A stretch of DNA of 64,000 bases, taken from assembly GCA_963793785.1 (NCBI GenBank), contig CAWCBH010000003.1, positions 62,001 through 126,000 of the forward strand, given 5' to 3'. Under the pieces are notes generated by a model. It made no database searches. It worked only from the letters and a program-made list of their open reading frames with translations, and had not been told where the DNA came from. The DNA comes from CAWCBH01 sp963793785. GTDB lineage: Bacteria > Actinomycetota > Thermoleophilia > Solirubrobacterales > 70-9. Made by a program: the position numbers and the translations under genes. Positions 31,268-39,972 of the stretch are shown here, in pieces (the stretch's first letter is position 1; the number at the start of each line of letters is the position of its first letter).

Positions 31268-31997
31268 GCGCCCGTCCTTCTACGCCCTGGCGCCGGGCGG
31301 CTGGCGCGACTGGGTCACGATCCTCCACCTCCCTTACACAGGCTGGCACCTCAGCTACGTGGCGCTCGGGGCGGCGGCCGCCTCACAGGTGCACGCCGAT
31401 CGGCTCGCCGCGGCGCTGGCCGCCTTCTTCTGCGCCGTGGGGATCGCCGCCCATGCGCTCGACGAGCTGCACGGCCGTCCACTGCGGACCGCGATCCCCG
31501 ATCGCGGTCTGATCGCCGCCGCGGCGCTCGGGCTCGGCGGCGCGCTGGCGATCGGCGTCGCCGGAGTGGTGACCGTTTCCGTCACTCTGCTCCCCCTCGT
31601 GGTTGCCGGCGGGTTCTTCGTCTGCGCCTACAACCTGGAGCTCTTCGGCGGCAGGTTCCACACCGATTTCTGGTTCGCCGCCGCCTGGGGCGCCTTCCCG
31701 GCGCTGACCGGATGGTGGTCGAACGCGCTCGGAATCGGCTCCTTGGCCGAGCTGGCGGCGGGCATCGGAGCGGTCGCCGGCTGCTTTTGGCTCAGCGTCG
31801 CCCAGCGCCGGCTTTCGACTCCGGTTCGGGAGCTGCGCCGCCGGACCGAGGTCGTTCGCGGTGAGCAGCGGCTCAGCGACGGCAGCGTCCGCCCGATCGA
31901 CGCCCGCTCCCTCGCGGCTCCGCTCGACGGCGCCCTGCGGGCGCTGGCAGTCGCCCTGCCGCTGCTTGCCGCGGGATTGGTGGCGCTAAGGCTCTGA
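31257..31997 (+). CDS. Polytopic membrane protein, possibly UbiA-like
   Basis: A 246-residue protein with about seven hydrophobic segments. The opening HLPYTGWHLSYVALGAAAA, the motif AHALDELHGRPLRT, and AYNLELFGGRFHTDFWFA followed by GAFPALTGWW recall the layout of UbiA-type prenyltransferases. The canonical NDxxDxxxD motif is replaced by LDELHGRPLRTAIPD. It overlaps the menaquinone methyltransferase gene by 11 bp, pointing to a quinone or isoprenoid role, but no activity can be assigned. It converges on the PfkB gene with a 12-bp overlap of 3' ends. Confidence 0.6.
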   Translation: MNAERPSFYALAPGGWRDWVTILHLPYTGWHLSYVALGAAAASQVHADRLAAALAAFFCAVGIAAHALDELHGRPLRTAIPDRGLIAAAALGLGGALAIGVAGVVTVSVTLLPLVVAGGFFVCAYNLELFGGRFHTDFWFAAAWGAFPALTGWWSNALGIGSLAELAAGIGAVAGCFWLSVAQRRLSTPVRELRRRTEVVRGEQRLSDGSVRPIDARSLAAPLDGALRALAVALPLLAAGLVALRL

Positions 31998-32918
31998 CCG
32001 CGCCGGCAGACCCTCGAAGCGAGTCATCGCCCGAAGCTCCTCGAAGCGCTGGTCGATCTCGGCGCGGGTCAGCCTGACGACGCGCTCGGTACCGAACTCC
32101 TCGACGTTGTAGGAGGCGAGGACGGTTCCAAAGCCCATCGCCCGGCGCAACGCCTCGGCGTCGATCTCCGCGCACTCGCCGTCGAGGTGGCCGAGCAGGC
32201 CGCCGGCGAAGCTGTCGCCCGCTCCGGTCGGGTCGCGCACGTCCTCGAGGGGGTAGCCGGGCAGCGCGAAGAAGCCGTCCTCGCTGAACAGCGCCGCCCC
32301 GTACTCGCCCTGCTTGGCGATCACCACCCGGGGGCCGAGGTCGATCACCGCCCGCGCCGCCCTGCTGAGGTTGGACTGGCCGGTCAGCTGGCGGATCTCG
32401 GCGTCGTTGATGACCACGCAATCGACCTCGGCGATCGCCGCCAGCAGGGACTCCCGGGCCGTCTCGATCCAGAGGTTCATCGAGTCCAGCGCCGCGAACC
32501 TCGCCGCTGCGCACTCGGCCCGCACCTGCCGCTGCAGGTCCGGTTGGATGTTGGCGAGGAAGAGGGTCTCCGCCTGCCGTGAATCCGCTGAGAGCTTGGG
32601 CGCGAACTCGCCGAATACGTTCAGCTGGGTGTCCTCGGTATGGGCAGTGTTGAGGTCGAAGTCGTAGTGGGCGCGCCAGAAGAAGGTCCGTCCGCCCTCG
32701 ACGCGCTCGACGTCGGTCGTGTCGACGCCGCGACCCTCCAGCACCGCCATCTCCTCCGCCCCAAAGTCCTCCCCGACCGGTCCGACCACCCGCACCTCGG
32801 TGAAAAAGCTCGCCGCAAGCGAGAAGTGCACGGCCGAGCCCCCCAGCATCCGCTCCCGCTCGCCGAACGGGGTGCGCACGGAATCGAAGGCGATCGAGCC
32901 GACGACGGTCAGCGACAT
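31986..32918 (-). CDS. PfkB-family carbohydrate/nucleoside kinase
   Basis: A ribokinase-fold kinase of 310 residues. The N-terminal signature region is MLGGSAVHFSLAASFFTEV and VGPVGEDFGAEEM. The C-terminal anion hole and catalytic base motif is DPTGAGDSFAGGLLGHL, with the Asp as base. I use the ATG at 32918 (SLTVVGSIAFDSVRTPFG). An upstream in-frame ATG at 32963 would add 15 unconserved residues and overlap the divergent gene. The substrate is unclear; ribose, adenosine or other sugars are possible in this family. Confidence 0.85.
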   Translation of the reverse strand: MSLTVVGSIAFDSVRTPFGERERMLGGSAVHFSLAASFFTEVRVVGPVGEDFGAEEMAVLEGRGVDTTDVERVEGGRTFFWRAHYDFDLNTAHTEDTQLNVFGEFAPKLSADSRQAETLFLANIQPDLQRQVRAECAAARFAALDSMNLWIETARESLLAAIAEVDCVVINDAEIRQLTGQSNLSRAARAVIDLGPRVVIAKQGEYGAALFSEDGFFALPGYPLEDVRDPTGAGDSFAGGLLGHLDGECAEIDAEALRRAMGFGTVLASYNVEEFGTERVVRLTRAEIDQRFEELRAMTRFEGLPARSEP

Positions 32919-32962
32919 GGCCGCGCAGCCTATCCCCGGCCGCCCTGAAACACTCCGCGGCA

Positions 32963-33913
32963 ATGCGAGCGGTGCAGATCTCCGAGTTCGGCGGCCCCGA
33001 GGTCCTTCAGGCGACCGAGGTTCCAGACCCCGATGCGGCGGAGGGCCAGACCCTGGTCAGCGTCGCCCGGTCAGGGGTCAACTTCGCCGACACCCACGTC
33101 ACCCGCAACGATTACCTGGCCGACCAGCAGCTGCCGCTGATCCCGGGTGGGGAGATCGCCGGGCAGACGCCCGACGGCCGTCGCGTCGCGGCGCTGCTGA
33201 TGAACGGCGGCTACGCCGAGCAGGTTGCCGTGCCAGACGCGGCGCTGGTCCCGGTGCCCGACGAGGTCGACGACGACCAGGCAGCGGCCCTGCTGCTGCA
33301 GGGCCTGACCGCGTACAGCATCCTCCGCACCTCGGCCCGCCTGCAGGCCGGGGAGAGCGTCGCGATCCACGCCGCTGCCGGCGGCACCGGCAGCCTTGCG
33401 ATCCAGCTCGCCCGCCGCATGGAGGCGGGACGGATCATCGCCCTCGCCTCCAGCGAGGATAAGCGAAAGCTCGCCCTCGATCTCGGTGCCGACGCCGCGA
33501 TCGACTCCCGCGACGACGACCTCCAACAGGCGATCGTCGACGCCAACGAGGGGCGACCGGTCGACGTCGTGCTCGAGATGAGCGGCGGCGCGGCGTTCGA
33601 GCAGAGCCTGCGGTCGCTGGCGCCTTTCGGGCGGATCGTCACCTTCGGGATCGCCTCGCGCGAGGAGAACGCCGTCAAGACCGGGCACCTGATGCGAAAC
33701 GGCCGCACCGTCGCCGGCTTCTGGCTCGTCCACCTGTTCGCACGCCCGGACCTGCTTCGCGAGGGGCTCGACGCGGTCCTCGGCGCCGCCGCGGCCGGCG
33801 ACCTGCGGGCGGTGATCGGCGGCGTCTACCCGCTTTCGGAGGCGGCCCGAGCGCACGAGGAGCTGGCCGCCCGGCGGACCACCGGCAAGCTATTGCTCGA
33901 CCCGAGCCGCTGA
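32963..33913 (+). CDS. Quinone oxidoreductase-like medium-chain dehydrogenase
   Basis: A 316-residue MDR-family NADPH-dependent reductase of the zeta-crystallin/QOR type. It has the N-terminal GroES-like domain (MRAVQISEFGGPEVLQ, GVNFADTHVTRNDY) and a Rossmann motif in VAIHAAAGGTGSLAIQLA. No structural or catalytic zinc Cys are present, as expected for QOR. It reduces quinones or enones with NADPH. Its TGA overlaps the ATG of the DEAD-box helicase by one base (TGATG), implying co-translation. Confidence 0.88.
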   Translation: MRAVQISEFGGPEVLQATEVPDPDAAEGQTLVSVARSGVNFADTHVTRNDYLADQQLPLIPGGEIAGQTPDGRRVAALLMNGGYAEQVAVPDAALVPVPDEVDDDQAAALLLQGLTAYSILRTSARLQAGESVAIHAAAGGTGSLAIQLARRMEAGRIIALASSEDKRKLALDLGADAAIDSRDDDLQQAIVDANEGRPVDVVLEMSGGAAFEQSLRSLAPFGRIVTFGIASREENAVKTGHLMRNGRTVAGFWLVHLFARPDLLREGLDAVLGAAAAGDLRAVIGGVYPLSEAARAHEELAARRTTGKLLLDPSR

Positions 33914-35331
33914 TGCCGCCGTTCAAGGACCTTGGCCTCTCGCCCGAGATCCAGCAGGTGCTGGACGAGCTCGGATACGAGGACCCGACTCCGATCCAGG
34001 AGCAGGCGATCCCCGAGCTGCTCGCCGGCCACGACGTGATCGGGCAGGCGCAGACCGGGACCGGCAAGACCGCAGCCTTCGGGCTGCCGCTCCTCCAGTA
34101 CCTCGATCCGGCCAACGAGGAGGTACAGGCGATCGTCCTGACCCCGACGCGGGAGCTCTGCATCCAGGTGACCCAGGCGCTGCGTGCCTACGCCGAGCAC
34201 CTCGAGGTCGAGATCGTCGCCGTCTTCGGCGGCGCTCCGATCCGCTCCCAGCAGGCGCAGCTGCGTTCGGGGGCCCACGTCGTCGTCGCGACGGTGGGGC
34301 GGATGATGGACTTGATGTCGCGGCGCTCGCTCGTTCTCACCGCGGCGCGCTACGTGGTTTTGGACGAGGCCGACGAGATGCTCGACCTCGGCTTCATCGA
34401 GGACGTCGAGCGAATCCTGCGGATGTGCCCGAGCGGCCGCCAGACGGCCCTCTTCTCGGCGACGATCCCGCCGCCGATTCAGCGGCTCGCCGAGGGCTAC
34501 ATGTACGACCCGGTGACGATCCGGATCACGCCCAAGAAGCTGACCGTCGACGCCATCGAGCAGGCCTATCTGGAGGTTCCCGGCAAAGAGAAGGCCTTGC
34601 GGCTCGTGGACCTGCTCCGGGCCGAGGACCCCGAGCAGGCGATCATCTTCTGTCGCACAAAGATCGGCGCCTCACGGCTCGACAAGACGCTGCGCGACCG
34701 CGGGCTCGACGTCAAGGCGCTGCACGGCGACATGAGCCAGGGATCCCGGGATGGGGTGATGATCGCCTTCAAGGACCACCGCGTGCGGCTGCTGGTGGCA
34801 ACCGACATCGCCGCCCGCGGCCTCGACATCGAGCACGTCACCCACGTGATCAACTACGACGTGCCCGACTCCTCCGAGGTCTACGTGCACCGGATCGGGC
34901 GCACCGGGCGGGTCGGGCGCACCGGGCGCGCGATCACCCTGGTCACGCCGACGCAGCGGAAGGAGATCGACCGCATCGAGCGCGACGTGAAGACCTCGAT
35001 CGGCGAGTGGGAGACGCCCGAGGAGCGCCTAGAGCACGCCCCGCGGCCGCGCCGCCGCGAGCGGCGCCCGGCTGCTCCGAGTCGCCCGGCCGACGGCTCC
35101 GTGAAGCTGTTCGTCAACCGCGGCGAGCGCAGCGGCATCACCGAGGAGGACCTGCGCTGGGCGTTGCGCGAAGGCGCGGCCCTGCCCGAGGAGGCGATCC
35201 ACGACGTCCGCGTCCTGCACCGCTTCTCGTTCGTGGAGGTCGCCGGCGAGCAGGCCGAGCGCGTGGTCGAGTTCCTCGACGGGACGAAGCTGAAGGGCAA
35301 GGAGCTCCGTCTCGAAGTGGCCAATAAGTAG
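33913..35331 (+). CDS. DEAD-box ATP-dependent RNA helicase with DbpA-like C-terminus
   Basis: A 472-residue RNA helicase. Q motif region FKDLGLSPEIQQ, motif I AQTGTGKT (46-53), Ia PTRELC, II VLDEADEMLDLGF, III SAT, V ATDIAARGLD and VI HRIGRTGR. The linker is basic (ERRPAAPSRPADGS). The C-terminal 75 residues (VKLFVNRGERSGITEEDLRW...DVRVLHRFSFVEV) form a DbpA-type RNA-binding domain, as in DbpA/CsdA helicases that act in ribosome assembly and cold response. Intact, no frameshift. It ends six bases before the convergent response regulator. Confidence 0.95.
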   Translation: MPPFKDLGLSPEIQQVLDELGYEDPTPIQEQAIPELLAGHDVIGQAQTGTGKTAAFGLPLLQYLDPANEEVQAIVLTPTRELCIQVTQALRAYAEHLEVEIVAVFGGAPIRSQQAQLRSGAHVVVATVGRMMDLMSRRSLVLTAARYVVLDEADEMLDLGFIEDVERILRMCPSGRQTALFSATIPPPIQRLAEGYMYDPVTIRITPKKLTVDAIEQAYLEVPGKEKALRLVDLLRAEDPEQAIIFCRTKIGASRLDKTLRDRGLDVKALHGDMSQGSRDGVMIAFKDHRVRLLVATDIAARGLDIEHVTHVINYDVPDSSEVYVHRIGRTGRVGRTGRAITLVTPTQRKEIDRIERDVKTSIGEWETPEERLEHAPRPRRRERRPAAPSRPADGSVKLFVNRGERSGITEEDLRWALREGAALPEEAIHDVRVLHRFSFVEVAGEQAERVVEFLDGTKLKGKELRLEVANK

Positions 35332-35337
35332 CCGCGA

Positions 35338-35706
35338 CTAGCTGGTCAGCTCGGCAACGCGTCCCAGCAGGTCGTCGAAGTCGATCGGCTTGCGCAGGTA
35401 TCCGCTCACGGTGAGGCCGTTGGAGTCGCCGATGTCCTCCTGCTCCTGGTGGGCGCTGACGATCAGCACCGGCGTGTCGACGCCCGTGCCGCGCAGCTCG
35501 CGCAGGACATCGAGGCCCGACTTGCGCGGCATCATCGCGTCGAGCAGGAAGAGGTCCGGCGAGCTCTCGGGGCCGGGCCGGCGGAGGATCTCCAGCACCT
35601 CCTCGCCGTCGGCAGCGGCGGTCACCTCGTATCCCTCCATCTCCAGCCGCGTCCTCAGCAGCAGGAGGATGGTCTCCGAATCGTCTGCGATCAAAATGCG
35701 AGTCAT
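35338..35706 (-). CDS. Single-domain response regulator
   Basis: A 122-residue CheY-like receiver with no output domain: acidic pocket ADDSE, phosphoacceptor Asp56 in LFLLDAMMP, Thr/Ser in VLIVSAHQ, and Lys in YLRKPIDFDDLL. It is encoded 34 bp downstream of the histidine kinase gene on the same strand and is its likely partner. Lacking a DNA-binding domain, it must pass the signal by protein contact or a phosphorelay. Confidence 0.9.
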   Translation of the reverse strand: MTRILIADDSETILLLLRTRLEMEGYEVTAAADGEEVLEILRRPGPESSPDLFLLDAMMPRKSGLDVLRELRGTGVDTPVLIVSAHQEQEDIGDSNGLTVSGYLRKPIDFDDLLGRVAELTS

Positions 35707-35740
35707 CCCTGTCTCGCTCCTTGGGACTTCGGTTGCGCGG

Positions 35741-37549
35741 TTAGCGACTCTCTAGCAGCTTCGTCTCGTCTCCCTCGGCCTCGGCCTCGACGATGGCCGG
35801 AATGACTAGCCGAAAGGTCGATCCCCCTCCGGGCTCGGAGGTGACCCCGATCGCCCCTCCGTGCAGCTCCACCAGGGACTTCGAGATCGCCAGTCCGAGC
35901 CCGGTCCCGCCGACTCGCTGGGTGAGCCCGGCGTCGCCGCGGGTGAACCGATCGAAGATGTGCTCGAGCTGCTCGGCGGCGATGCCGGGGCCGTCATCGG
36001 CGACGGCGACCTCGACCTCGTCCCCGACCCGGCTCGCGGTGACCGAGATCGACGCGCCTTCGGGGCTGTACTCATGAGCGTTGCTGAGCAGGTTGACCAG
36101 CACTTGGCGGATCCGGTCGGGCTCGACGCTGACCCGGGGAAGGTCCGGGTCGACGGATTGCGCCAGCGTCTGTCGCCGACCCTCGGTCTGGGCCCGCATC
36201 GTCCGCACCGCATCCTCGATCAGCGGCGCCACCTCGGTCGGGGTCGGCTTGATCGTCAGTCGGCCGGCATCGCTGCGGGCGAGGTCGAGGAGGTCGTTGA
36301 GCAGCCGCACCAGGTGGCGGGTGTTGTCGAGGATGATCTCGACCGTCTCCGCCTGCTTGGGAGCGAGCTGCTCCCGCTCCAGCATCAGCAGCTCCGCGAA
36401 GCCCTGCACCGAGGTGAGTGGGCTGCGCAGCTCATGCGAAGCGGTGAGCACGAACTCGTCCTTCATCCGCTCCAGGCGGGCGCGCTCGGAGATGTCGCGG
36501 ACCGAGAGCACGGTGCCGCCCTCGGCGGCGCCCAGCTTCGAGCCGGTGATCGCCAGGATCGACTCCCCCTCGCCCACGTGTGACTCCTCGTGCTCGCTTC
36601 CCTCCAGCAGCCGATCGAGCTTGCGGCCGGGAATCGAACCGGCGAGCGTTTCGCGGATCGCCGCGCCGACCTCGGCTGCGGGCAGGAGCTGCCGGGCGGC
36701 CGGGTTGGCGTCGGTGATCGTTCCCTGGGCGTCGATCGTGATCACGCCGTCGGAGAGGCTCTCGAGCGTGACCGCCAGCCGCTGGCGGCTCTCCTCGATC
36801 CGCCGGTAGGCCGACTGCAGCTCGTTCGCCATCTCGTTGAAGGCAGTTCCCAGGGTCGCGGTCTCGGCCGGCCCTCCGACCGCCACCCTCGCCTTGAGGT
36901 CGCCGCCGGCAAGGTCCCCGGCCGCGTCGACCAGCTCTTCCAGCGGCCGCCGCATCGATGCGATCAGGCCGCTGAACAGCAGCACCGCGGCAATCAACCC
37001 CGAGACCAGGCCGACGCCGACCAGAAGCGCCGTCGCCTGGGTGTCGTCGGTGACCTCGTTGCGGAGCTCGTCACGCTGGGCAGTCTCGCCGGCGATCAGG
37101 GCGCTGTCGGCGCTGATCACCGGCCGGGCAAGGCGTGACTGCCGCTCCGGGGGCGGCGACCGGCCTGTCAGCAGCGGCTCGGCGACGCGGGCGCGCCAAC
37201 GCCGCTCGGCCTGCAACCTGCGTTGCAGCAGCCGTTGGCCCGGCTGCTCGTCGCCGATCAGCCGCCGGGCGTCGGCCGTGGCCCGGAAGGCGGTTGCCTC
37301 AGCCTCCCGGAAACGGGCGGCGGCGCCATCGACACCGGCGGCGACGTTTCGGAGCGCCGTCTGCTCGACCAGGAACGCCTGGCGCAGGTGCTCCGCGGCC
37401 AGCTCGCGCTGAAACGATGCGGTGGTCGCGTCCTCGAAGTCCTGGCGCAGCTGGAAGAGCCGGCCGACCCCGATCACGGTCACGCCCGCGAGCAGAGCGA
37501 AGGTGATCGCGAAGCCGATTCGAAGTCGGTTGGCTAGCGATGGGTTCAC
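35741..37549 (-). CDS. Membrane sensor histidine kinase (HAMP-PAS-HisKA-HATPase)
   Basis: About 602 residues. An N-terminal helix (IGFAITFALLAGVTVIGVG), an extracytoplasmic region of about 150 residues and a second helix (ALLVGVGLVSGLIAAVLLFSG) precede a HAMP linker, a PAS domain (AVTLESLSDGVITIDAQGTI), HisKA with phospho-His372 in ASHELRSPLTSVQG, and the ATPase N, G1 and G2 boxes (NLLSNAHEYSPEG, DDGPGIAAEQ, GTGLGLAIS). I place the start at GTG 37549, preceded by GGGAG at the right distance. The sensor input is unknown. It sits with a receiver-only regulator and is divergent, by 35 bp, from a Pro/Ala-rich membrane protein. Confidence 0.92.
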   Translation of the reverse strand: MNPSLANRLRIGFAITFALLAGVTVIGVGRLFQLRQDFEDATTASFQRELAAEHLRQAFLVEQTALRNVAAGVDGAAARFREAEATAFRATADARRLIGDEQPGQRLLQRRLQAERRWRARVAEPLLTGRSPPPERQSRLARPVISADSALIAGETAQRDELRNEVTDDTQATALLVGVGLVSGLIAAVLLFSGLIASMRRPLEELVDAAGDLAGGDLKARVAVGGPAETATLGTAFNEMANELQSAYRRIEESRQRLAVTLESLSDGVITIDAQGTITDANPAARQLLPAAEVGAAIRETLAGSIPGRKLDRLLEGSEHEESHVGEGESILAITGSKLGAAEGGTVLSVRDISERARLERMKDEFVLTASHELRSPLTSVQGFAELLMLEREQLAPKQAETVEIILDNTRHLVRLLNDLLDLARSDAGRLTIKPTPTEVAPLIEDAVRTMRAQTEGRRQTLAQSVDPDLPRVSVEPDRIRQVLVNLLSNAHEYSPEGASISVTASRVGDEVEVAVADDGPGIAAEQLEHIFDRFTRGDAGLTQRVGGTGLGLAISKSLVELHGGAIGVTSEPGGGSTFRLVIPAIVEAEAEGDETKLLESR

Positions 37550-37584
37550 CGACGGCTCCCTCCGCTCTACACTAACGACGAGTT

Positions 37585-38136
37585 GTGATGCAGGAAACGC
37601 TCGCTCATGAGTGGCGGCAAAGGATGGCCGCGCGCAGCGCGCTCGTCGCAATGCTGCTTGCAATCCCCGTTTTCGCCGCCTTCCTGATCGGCTTCAGCGG
37701 CGGGGCCGGAGGCTTGTCCTTCGGGATCGGCTCGCTGGCCAGCGGCCCGAGCGTCGACGCGGTGCCCCGCAGCGCACCGGCGCCGGCAGCGGATCTCTCC
37801 GCGCTCGTCGACGCCTCGGCAAGCGCCGCCGCGACGGCCGGCTCGGCGTCCGCGGGCGCCGGGCCCGGTGCACCGGGTGTCTCCTCGCCGGGGGCGACCA
37901 CCTCCCCGACCGTGGACTCGGTACCGCCCACCACAGCCCCGGCCCCGGGCGGAACTCGGCAGCCGATCGACGGCGGCGGCGAGCCCGGCGGCGGCGGTCA
38001 GGCGCCCGCCCCGACCGGCAGCGTCATCCCCAGCGGTCCCAGTCCCGGCGATGCCCCGGAGCCGCTGGCGCCCGTGGGCGGAGCGGTGGACACGGTCGGA
38101 GCCGCGGTCGACGAGATCCTCGGCTCGCCCCGCTAG
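37585..38136 (+). CDS. Membrane-anchored Ala/Pro/Gly-rich protein
   Basis: 183 residues: a short cytoplasmic N-terminus (QETLAHEWRQRMAARSAL), one hydrophobic helix (VAMLLAIPVFAAFLIGFSGG), then about 140 residues of low-complexity Ser/Ala/Pro/Gly/Thr sequence ending GAAVDEILGSPR. No enzymatic motif. The tail is probably extracellular and extended. GTG 37585 or ATG 37588 could start it; I give the first. It is divergent from the histidine kinase, separated by 35 bp, so they may share a promoter region. Function unknown. Confidence 0.7.
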   Translation: MMQETLAHEWRQRMAARSALVAMLLAIPVFAAFLIGFSGGAGGLSFGIGSLASGPSVDAVPRSAPAPAADLSALVDASASAAATAGSASAGAGPGAPGVSSPGATTSPTVDSVPPTTAPAPGGTRQPIDGGGEPGGGGQAPAPTGSVIPSGPSPGDAPEPLAPVGGAVDTVGAAVDEILGSPR

Positions 38137-38140
38137 CGCT

Positions 38141-38758
38141 TCAGGCGAGCGACACCCCGAACAGCTCCTCCAGGCGCTCCAGCGTCTGGGGCGGGTCGCG
38201 ATGCAGGACCGCGGTCATCCCGACTGCCTCGGCGCCCTCGCAGTTCTCGCGCAGGTCGTCGACGAAGACGCAGCCTTGCGGCGGCGCCTTCACCCGCTCC
38301 GCGGCCAGCCGGTAGATCTCGGGCTGGGGCTTGTGCAGCCCGACCTCGCCGGAGATCACCACGGCGTCGAATAGACCGCGGATCTGCTCGGTGTAGTGGT
38401 CCATCACCCAGGAATTGGAGACGAGCCCGGTCGGGATTCCCGCTCGGCGCGCCCGGCGCACCGCCCCGAGCATCTGCTCCTGTGGGCGCAGGCCGGCGAA
38501 CAGGCCCTCGACCAGGCCCTCCGGATCGGTCCCCAGCAGGCGAGCGAAGCGGCGCTCGAACTCCGCCACCTCGACACCTCCCGTCTCCAGGGCTCGAAGC
38601 TCCGCCAGGGCTGCCGGATCGCCGCGGAACAGGGCCTTGGCGGCATCGGGATCGAGGTCACGGGCTGCGCAGAAGTCGCTGAAGCTGGTCCAGATGTCGG
38701 AGGTGAGGACGCCGCCGAAGTCGACCAGAAGCGCCTGTGGTGTGGATTCCCCGGCCAT
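38141..38758 (-). CDS. HAD-superfamily hydrolase (ACAD10 HAD-domain-like)
   Basis: A 205-residue HAD phosphatase. Motif I LLVDFGGVLTSD (nucleophile Asp, with the second Asp replaced by Gly as in the soluble epoxide hydrolase N-domain group), motif II VSNSW, motif III Lys in GLHKPQPEIY, motif IV VFVDDLRENC. The cap region is helical (FSDFCAARDLD...). The fold group matches the HAD domain of ACAD10. The ATG at 38758 is 13 bp from the divergent kinase gene. Next to it are an APH-type kinase and an acyl-CoA dehydrogenase, the two other ACAD10 domains. Confidence 0.87.
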   Translation of the reverse strand: MAGESTPQALLVDFGGVLTSDIWTSFSDFCAARDLDPDAAKALFRGDPAALAELRALETGGVEVAEFERRFARLLGTDPEGLVEGLFAGLRPQEQMLGAVRRARRAGIPTGLVSNSWVMDHYTEQIRGLFDAVVISGEVGLHKPQPEIYRLAAERVKAPPQGCVFVDDLRENCEGAEAVGMTAVLHRDPPQTLERLEELFGVSLA

Positions 38759-38771
38759 ATGCTGTGGCGCC

Positions 38772-39836
38772 GTGAGCGCCGGCGCGCCTGAGGCTATCGA
38801 GGGGCCCGAGGTCCCGGAGGGGATCGACCCCGCCGGGGTGGAGGGGTGGTTCCGCGGGCGGGTGCCCGAGCTGGCGCCACCCTTGCGCTTCGAGCGGATC
38901 GCCGGCGGCCGTTCCAACCTCACCTACGCGGTCAGCGACGGCGACGGGCGCCGCTGGGCGCTTCGCCGGCCGCCGCTGGGCAAGCGGCTCGGGTCGGCTC
39001 ACGACATGGGCCGCGAGCACAAGGTGATCTCGGCGCTCTGGGCGACGCCGGTCCCGGTGCCCCCGGTGGTGGGCATCTGCGAAGACGACGCCGTCAACGG
39101 GGCGCCGTTCTACGTGATGGACTTCGTCGAGGGTCCGATCCTGCGCAGCATGGCCGAGGCGGAGCTGTTTCCGGAGCCCTCCGAGCGCCAGGCGATCGGC
39201 GAGCGGGTCGTCGACACGCTGGTGGCGATCCATGCGGTGGTGCCCGACGAGGTCGGCCTTGGCGAGCTGGGACGAAAGCAGGACTACGTGGCCCGCCAGC
39301 TTCATCGCTGGTACGGCCAGTGGGAGAAGTCGAAGACGCGTGAGCTTGCCGCGGTCGACGAGGTGCATCAACGCCTGTCGGCGCGAATCCCCGAGCAGGG
39401 CCCGGCCGCGATCGTGCACGGCGATTACCGCCTCGACAACATGATCCTCGCCCCTTCGGGCGAGGTTGCGGCGGTCGTCGACTGGGAGCTCTGCACCCTC
39501 GGCGACCCCCTCGCCGACGTCGGCCTGCTGATGGTCTACTGGTCAGAGCCCGGCGACGAGCTGATCCCGCTGTTCGAGCCGGCGACGATGGCGCCGGGGT
39601 TTCCCTCCCGCGATCAGCTCAAGCAGCGCTACGGCGAGCGATCGGGGCGCGAACTCGCCGGGCTCGACTTCTACGTCGCGCTCGGCTACTGGAAGCTGGC
39701 GATCATCCTCGAGGGGGTCTTCGCGCGCTACGCGGCCGGCCAGTACGGGCGCTCCGACGAGGGCTTCGAGCAGTTCGGGAAGGTGGTCGAGCGACTCGCC
39801 GAAGCGGCCGCGGAAGCCGAGCGACGGCTAGGTTGA
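38772..39836 (+). CDS. APH-family phosphotransferase (ACAD10/11 kinase-domain-like)
   Basis: A 354-residue kinase of the aminoglycoside-phosphotransferase fold. ATP-site region FERIAGGRSNLTYAVSDGDG, catalytic loop IVHGDYRLDNMIL, and metal-binding Asp in AAVVDWELCTLGDPLADVG. The WELxTxGDPxxDxG signature is typical of the kinase domain of ACAD10/ACAD11 and their bacterial relatives, not of antibiotic-resistance kinases. In the eukaryotic proteins this domain is linked to phosphorylation of 4-hydroxyacyl-CoA. The GTG start at 38772 is divergent from the HAD gene; its 3' end faces the acyl-CoA dehydrogenase 136 bp away. That gap holds only a 38-codon frame without a normal start. Confidence 0.88.
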   Translation: MSAGAPEAIEGPEVPEGIDPAGVEGWFRGRVPELAPPLRFERIAGGRSNLTYAVSDGDGRRWALRRPPLGKRLGSAHDMGREHKVISALWATPVPVPPVVGICEDDAVNGAPFYVMDFVEGPILRSMAEAELFPEPSERQAIGERVVDTLVAIHAVVPDEVGLGELGRKQDYVARQLHRWYGQWEKSKTRELAAVDEVHQRLSARIPEQGPAAIVHGDYRLDNMILAPSGEVAAVVDWELCTLGDPLADVGLLMVYWSEPGDELIPLFEPATMAPGFPSRDQLKQRYGERSGRELAGLDFYVALGYWKLAIILEGVFARYAAGQYGRSDEGFEQFGKVVERLAEAAAEAERRLG

Positions 39837-39972
39837 CACCCCTCGCGAGTCTCTGATCCACTTCGAGTACGACGCGCTCGACGGGTCGGTGGTCACGGGC
39901 ACGCTCGCCGTCGACGAGGCCGGTCTGCCGTCGAGGTGCGCCGCGACCGGGCACGCGATCTCCGGCTAGCCG

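Noticed and set aside
38772..39836. Aminoglycoside resistance kinase
   Set aside because: The APH fold is present, but the WELxTxGDPxxDxG signature and the adjacent acyl-CoA dehydrogenase point to the ACAD10/11 kinase group.
39832..39970. A short frame ending CAATGHAISG between the APH kinase and acyl-CoA dehydrogenase genes
   Set aside because: No ATG/GTG/TTG start, only about 38 codons from a possible CTG, and no recognised family. It may be a remnant but is not supported.
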